Below, in pieces: positions 60,234-64,000 of a stretch of DNA of 64,000 nt. Position numbers and translations under genes: made by a program. Position 1 is the first letter of the stretch, and the number at the start of each line of letters is the position of its first letter. This stretch comes from GCA-1730015 sp964583825. GTDB lineage: Bacteria; Pseudomonadota; Gammaproteobacteria; Granulosicoccales; Granulosicoccaceae. The stretch is taken from assembly GCA_964583825.1 (NCBI GenBank), contig CAZOXM010000006.1, positions 1 to 64,000 on the forward strand, in the 5' to 3' direction. Below the pieces are notes generated by a model. It searched no databases. It saw nothing but the letters and a program-made list of their open reading frames with translations, and was not told where the DNA came from.

Positions 60234-60514
60234 TTCCCGTTCTCCAGTACAGCGGCCACCCCGTCATGCGCTGCACGCACGGAGTGAATTTCATGCGTCA
60301 TGGTATCCCTTTCTAGCAGCAGCCATTGACGACAACCACTGACGTGCTGCCAGCTTTCAGTTTGAACGCCGCGAATATTCTCGCGCTGAAATACAGACTT
60401 GGACCAATCCTCCGCCGGCGCGTCCAGGGGCGGATACTCGATGGAACCGTCGCCACCATAACTGAACTCACTATGATCGCGCTCACCACAAAACGGACAG
60501 TTGATTCTTATCAT
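60230..60514 (-). CDS. soxD: Sarcosine oxidase delta subunit
   Basis: This 94-residue zinc-binding subunit has CPFCGERDHSEFSYGGD at its N-terminus (C-x2-C). It is the small delta subunit of heterotetrameric sarcosine oxidase. The gene is 9 bases after soxB and overlaps the soxA start (4 bases), so its expression is coupled. Confidence 0.9.
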   Translation of the reverse strand: MIRINCPFCGERDHSEFSYGGDGSIEYPPLDAPAEDWSKSVFQRENIRGVQTESWQHVSGCRQWLLLERDTMTHEIHSVRAAHDGVAAVLENGK

Positions 60515-60523
60515 GTGTTTTTC

Positions 60524-61792
60524 TCAGCCATGCAACTTCGGGTCTGGGCCCGCACCGCGTTCATCAATGATTATTCCGCGGTCAAAGCGATCGAGCGAGA
60601 AGTGTTCTATCACTTCATGCGGCCTGTCATTCGCAATTAGATCGGCAAAGTACCACCCGGAAGCGGGGCTGGCTTTAAAACCACCGTAATTCCAGCCCGC
60701 GTTGAGATACAAATTTGTCAACGGCGTCTTACAGATAAAGGGCGAACCGTCCATTGACATATCCATCACCCCGGACCAGTGCCGCAACAACCGCACTCTG
60801 CCAAGGCACGGCAGAATAGATACTGCACACTCGGCAACATCCTGCACAATTGGCAGGTTACCGCGCTGCGCATAGGACTTGTACCAGTCTATGTCACCAC
60901 CGAACACCATGCCGCCCTTGTCGGACTGCGATATATAGAAATGTGCACCACCGACACCGAACACGACCACCTGATCCAGCAACGGCTTCAGCGGCTCACT
61001 GACAAACGCCTGTAATTTGTGAGATTCAATCGGCAGTGTAGAGAAACCAGCCATCTGCCACAAACGAGTTGTGTTGCCGGCAACCGCAAAGCCGACTTTC
61101 TTCGTCCCTATTCGCCCGCGAGAGGTTTCAAGCGCCGTTACCCGGCCCGCCTCACGCGTGGTACCGGTGACCTCGCAGTTCTGCAAAATGTCGACACCCA
61201 GCGCGTCAGCGGCACGCGCGTAGCCCCACGCCACTGCATCGTGCCGCGCTGTACCCGCTCGCCTCTGCACCGCCGCGCCAACAATCGGAAATCGAGCATC
61301 TTCCCGGTAATTCAGATGCGGCACGTGCGCCTTGAGTGTGTTGAGGTCCCAGATCTCAGCGTCCGCTCCGGTCAGTCGCATCGTGTTGTAGCGACGCGCC
61401 GCACCATCCATTGCCGCCGGACTGTGTAACAGCGAGATATGCGCACGCTGACTGAACATCACGTTGTAGTTTAATTCGTGACTGAGGTCTTCCCAGAGAT
61501 TCAGCGAGTGTTCGTAGAATTGCCGGTTGCCCGGCAGGAAATAATTGGAACGGACAATGGTCGTGTTACGCCCGCCATTGCCACCGCCAAGCCAGCCCTT
61601 TTCCACCACAGCGATATTTTTCAGGCCGTGGTTTTTCGCCAGATAATAAGCGGTTGCCAGACCGTGCAAACCGCCACCGACGATGACGATGTCGTAGTCG
61701 GCCTTCGGTTCCGGATCGCGCCATTGGCGGTCCCAGTCGCGCTGCCCGTTAAGGCCGTTGCGAAAAACACTCCATGCAGAAAAGCGTGTCAT
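60524..61792 (-). CDS. soxB: Sarcosine oxidase beta subunit
   Basis: This 422-residue flavin subunit (DAO family) carries the FAD motif DYDIVIVGGGLHGLATAYYLAKNHG (about residues 32-56) and the later HSGVMDMSMDGSPFICKTPLTNLYLNAGWNYGGFKASPASG near the C-terminus. It oxidises sarcosine at the covalent flavin. It is the first gene of the operon (soxB-D-A-G). ATG at 61792 is used; an in-frame ATG upstream at 61831 lacks conserved sequence. No other sox-associated gene such as glyA, folD or purU is adjacent. Confidence 0.92.
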   Translation of the reverse strand: MTRFSAWSVFRNGLNGQRDWDRQWRDPEPKADYDIVIVGGGLHGLATAYYLAKNHGLKNIAVVEKGWLGGGNGGRNTTIVRSNYFLPGNRQFYEHSLNLWEDLSHELNYNVMFSQRAHISLLHSPAAMDGAARRYNTMRLTGADAEIWDLNTLKAHVPHLNYREDARFPIVGAAVQRRAGTARHDAVAWGYARAADALGVDILQNCEVTGTTREAGRVTALETSRGRIGTKKVGFAVAGNTTRLWQMAGFSTLPIESHKLQAFVSEPLKPLLDQVVVFGVGGAHFYISQSDKGGMVFGGDIDWYKSYAQRGNLPIVQDVAECAVSILPCLGRVRLLRHWSGVMDMSMDGSPFICKTPLTNLYLNAGWNYGGFKASPASGWYFADLIANDRPHEVIEHFSLDRFDRGIIIDERGAGPDPKLHG

Positions 61793-62077
61793 CGTCGAGC
61801 GGTGTTCCGAGTGTGAGATGTGACACCGCAAGTGTGCGTGGGGATCTCATTATTTGCCAGTACAGACGTCGGTTTTTTCTCACGTATGTCGGCTGTGAGC
61901 GAATCTGTGACGACCCCGGAATAAGTCCAAAACAACCAAAACTGAACCATCGCCCGCGGATAAAGAGTCGCAGTCACCAATACCGCCAAACCGTACAGCG
62001 CAAGGGGCTATTCATGACGCAAAACCGGTCAGGCAGTTCGCATCATTATTCACCGCAACCAAGGCAGGCGCGGGGTC
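61793..62077. other. Intergenic region upstream of sox operon
   Basis: These 285 bases separate soxB (start 61792) from the end of the M20 hydrolase gene (stop at 62078), both on the reverse strand, so it should contain the sox promoter. I see no coding sequence or strong repeat and cannot place the promoter boxes confidently. Confidence 0.45.
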
Positions 62078-63241
62078 TCAGTCGCCTGTGGAGAGTTGCT
62101 GCTCTACCAGCGTGACCCATAAAGAAGCCCCGCTGACCAGTGCCTCATCATTAAAATCGTAATCGGCACTGTGCAGCGGGCGGGCATGTGCACCCTCAGT
62201 ACCGTTACCCATCAGCACATAGCAGCCGGGGCGGATGGCACTCATATGAGCAAAGTCCTCGGAGAACAGCTTTGGCTCGCAATTGCCATCGACGCTGTCC
62301 GCACCAACCAGTTCGACCGCGGCACAGGTCATGGCACCGACTGCTGCAGTGGCGTTGATAACCGCTGGAAAAAGGTTTTCGTAGGTCACCGCCCCGCTCA
62401 CCCCGTGGGCGAGACAAACTCCGTCCACGATCTCCCGCATGCGGCGCTCGATGGTGCGGTCGGTTTCAGGATTCAGTGCACGCGCATCTCCCTTCAGCAC
62501 AGCATGGCCGGGCAGCACATTGCGTTTGCCATCGGTTTCGAATTCCGTCACAGAAACCACACCGTTCAGGCCCGGGTTGAGCTTGCGCGACACGATGGTT
62601 TGCAGTGCGCTGACAATTTCCGCCCCGACCACGATGGCATCCACCCCCATGTGAGGCAGTGCTGCATGACCACCGCGCGCCTGCACCTCGATTTCGAAAG
62701 CACTCTCGCTCGCAGTAACAGCACCGATACGGGTCGCGAAACGACCCAGCGGCATGCCCGGTATGTTGTGCAGCGCAAATACGCTGTCGACATCGAACTG
62801 CTCAAACAGACCGTCTTCAATCATTGCGGGCGCACCCAGGCCGTGTTCCTCGTTCGGCTGAAAGATAAACACCACACGCCCGTCAAACTCACCGGACTGC
62901 GCCAGATAACTGGCCGCCCCCAGTAACATGCTGGTGTGACCGTCGTGCCCGCAGGCATGCATGACACCGTCATTGGCAGATCGATAATCACACGTATTCA
63001 ACTCGCTGATTGGCAGTGCATCGATATCTGCGCGTATACCAATCGAGCGGGTGTGATTGCCGCGTTGCAGTACGCCGACAACACCCGTTTTACCAATAGA
63101 GCGGTACACTGTCAGACCGAACGATTCGAGCAGCGATGCAATTTTGTCCGACGTTCTGTACTCACTAAACCCGAGCTCAGGATGTCGATGAAAGTCGTGA
63201 CGCCACTGCATCATCTGCCGTTCCAGTGATTGTGCTTTCAT
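62078..63241 (-). CDS. M20 family amidohydrolase (hippurate hydrolase-like)
   Basis: This 387-residue metalloenzyme has the M20 metal site MHACGHDGHTSMLLGAASYLAQ (about residues 91-112) and the following PNEEHGLGAPAMIEDGLFEQ (about residues 123-142), with the usual dimerisation domain in the middle. The second metal ligands lie near FSEDFAHM (close to the C-terminus). It should hydrolyse N-acyl amino acids or hippurate-like amides. It is one gene on the reverse strand upstream of the sox operon but separated by 285 bases. ATG at 63241 precedes the conserved start. Confidence 0.9.
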   Translation of the reverse strand: MKAQSLERQMMQWRHDFHRHPELGFSEYRTSDKIASLLESFGLTVYRSIGKTGVVGVLQRGNHTRSIGIRADIDALPISELNTCDYRSANDGVMHACGHDGHTSMLLGAASYLAQSGEFDGRVVFIFQPNEEHGLGAPAMIEDGLFEQFDVDSVFALHNIPGMPLGRFATRIGAVTASESAFEIEVQARGGHAALPHMGVDAIVVGAEIVSALQTIVSRKLNPGLNGVVSVTEFETDGKRNVLPGHAVLKGDARALNPETDRTIERRMREIVDGVCLAHGVSGAVTYENLFPAVINATAAVGAMTCAAVELVGADSVDGNCEPKLFSEDFAHMSAIRPGCYVLMGNGTEGAHARPLHSADYDFNDEALVSGASLWVTLVEQQLSTGD

Positions 63242-63475
63242 ACGATCCGGTGCTCCGGCGACATGCAGGGTTGAAATTCGGCGAGCGAAGAACTGATCAG
63301 CGCAAGGCACATGATCGCGCAATGTATTATACCTGCGAATAAGGCAACGCTGACATAAACAGCAAACCGTTCACCGCAAACGGATGTCTTTCGATGAGAC
63401 TGATTCGATCACCAAGAATATCTCGCAGGCACGCGACAGATCACAGCGTTAATAATCACTCCGGTGGGTACAGTA

Positions 63476-63880
63476 CTACTCTTTGGCCACCACCGGCCGC
63501 CCTACTTTGAGCCATCCGGCAATACCGCGCTCAACGTGGTACACCGTCTCAAGCTGACCAGCCAGCCACTTACCAATCATCGACGTTCTGCCCCCACTGT
63601 GACAAATCAAAACAAAGGGCTCATTTTGATCCACCGTCTCCGCAAACCGCGCAAACCAGGCCTTTGCATCATAGCGACCGGCCCGATCGAAAAATGTCAG
63701 CAGATGACTGCCTTCGATCACGCCGGTATCGTTCCATTCATCCTCCCTGCGCACGTCGATGACCGGCACACCGGCTTCAATGAGTGACTGCAGCCGTTGA
63801 TTGTCAATGTCAATCAACTCTGCATAACAGACATTGGACAACGCAACTGTGGCCAGAAGCAATAAGTTATAAAGTTTCAT
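63476..63880 (-). CDS. Exported rhodanese-like sulfurtransferase
   Basis: This 134-residue protein has a signal peptide (MKLYNLLLLATVALSNVCYA) and a single rhodanese domain, with the active-site loop ICHSGGRTS and catalytic cysteine at residue 93, and VIDVRREDEW near residue 40. It should act in the periplasm, perhaps in sulfur or cyanide handling. The gene lies just downstream of a gene end at the window edge (13 bases), which may be part of the same operon. Confidence 0.85.
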   Translation of the reverse strand: MKLYNLLLLATVALSNVCYAELIDIDNQRLQSLIEAGVPVIDVRREDEWNDTGVIEGSHLLTFFDRAGRYDAKAWFARFAETVDQNEPFVLICHSGGRTSMIGKWLAGQLETVYHVERGIAGWLKVGRPVVAKE

Positions 63881-63893
63881 GAGCTACTGAAAT

Positions 63894-64000
63894 TCATCCT
63901 GGACAGCCTGAGTGTAGTTTATCGGCTATCCCACCCGCAAACAGCAGCACAACAATCCCCAGCCGCTCAAAGCCTCGCCAAGCAGGGTACATTTTCCAGA
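63894..64000 (-). CDS. 3' end of a possible membrane protein gene, truncated by window
   Basis: On the reverse strand a frame runs in from beyond the window and ends at TGA 63894-63896, reading MYPAWRGFERLGIVVLLFAGG and then ADKLHSGCPG. The hydrophobic stretch hints at a membrane segment. It is 13 bases before the rhodanese start, so they may be co-transcribed. Only about 35 residues are visible, so the call is weak. Confidence 0.3.
   Translation of the reverse strand, partial: WKMYPAWRGFERLGIVVLLFAGGIADKLHSGCPG

Overview
The window looks like chromosome of a free-living, probably marine gammaproteobacterium. It has no rRNA, tRNA, insertion sequence, phage or CRISPR array that I can support. 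The gammaproteobacterial guess rests mainly on a CTG-N10-CAG type LexA box in front of dinB (alphaproteobacteria use a different SOS box) and on FadB/FadA-like beta-oxidation genes. The catabolic gene set (carnitine, sarcosine, betaine-type compounds) is of the kind common in marine Alpha- and Gammaproteobacteria. Placement below class level would be a guess.

Layout. 0.4-6.8 kb: DUF2852 membrane protein, a TetR regulator with two operator-like sites, an assimilatory sulfite reductase operon (DUF2849-cysI-DUF934), SOS-controlled dinB, a GFA-type zinc protein and a Nudix hydrolase. 7.3-12.2 kb: a GGDEF-EAL c-di-GMP protein and a HerA-like ATPase. 12.5-18.5 kb: Gfo/Idh oxidoreductase plus PhyH dioxygenase, DUF1835, a PNPOx-type flavoprotein, a class V aminotransferase and DUF2306. 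18.8-25 kb: an ABC ATPase followed by two paralogous permeases that each carry a C-terminal peptidase-like domain (one with intact HExxH, one degenerate), facing a lipoprotein that also has HExxH. 25.1-29.9 kb: a second Gfo/Idh enzyme, a small lipoprotein, a DUF72 protein that seems to start at CTG, a GH43-like beta-propeller protein and a 2-keto-4-pentenoate hydratase-like enzyme.

29.9-35.5 kb: a four-gene reverse-strand operon (BKACE, L-carnitine dehydrogenase-thioesterase fusion, acyl-CoA dehydrogenase, NDP-forming acyl-CoA ligase) that should turn carnitine, and perhaps gamma-butyrobetaine, into glycine betaine. 35.7-39.4 kb: ChrB-ChrA chromate module and a GH12-like lipoprotein. 40-47 kb: acyl-CoA dehydrogenase (interrupted by a 100-N gap that is very probably an assembly artefact), FadB-like and FadA-like enzymes, and a non-pyrrolysine MttB-family methyltransferase. 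47-53.2 kb: a 2-hydroxy-acid oxidase family protein, an RND/MMPL exporter and a hybrid histidine kinase. 53.4-56.3 kb: a two-component flavin monooxygenase (reductase with fused MarR domain, HpaB-like oxygenase) and its MarR regulator. 56.4-56.7 kb: tandem 76-bp palindromic repeats. 56.7-61.8 kb: the complete sarcosine oxidase operon soxB-D-A-G. 62-64 kb: an M20 amidohydrolase, an exported rhodanese and the edge of another gene.

How it fits together. The carnitine operon yields glycine betaine and acetoacetate, the beta-oxidation genes process CoA esters, the MttB-like protein is a candidate methyl acceptor step, and SoxBDAG takes sarcosine to glycine and a one-carbon unit. The dimethylglycine step is not in the window. 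The most novel-looking element is the ABC transporter whose permeases are fused to a live and a dead peptidase domain.
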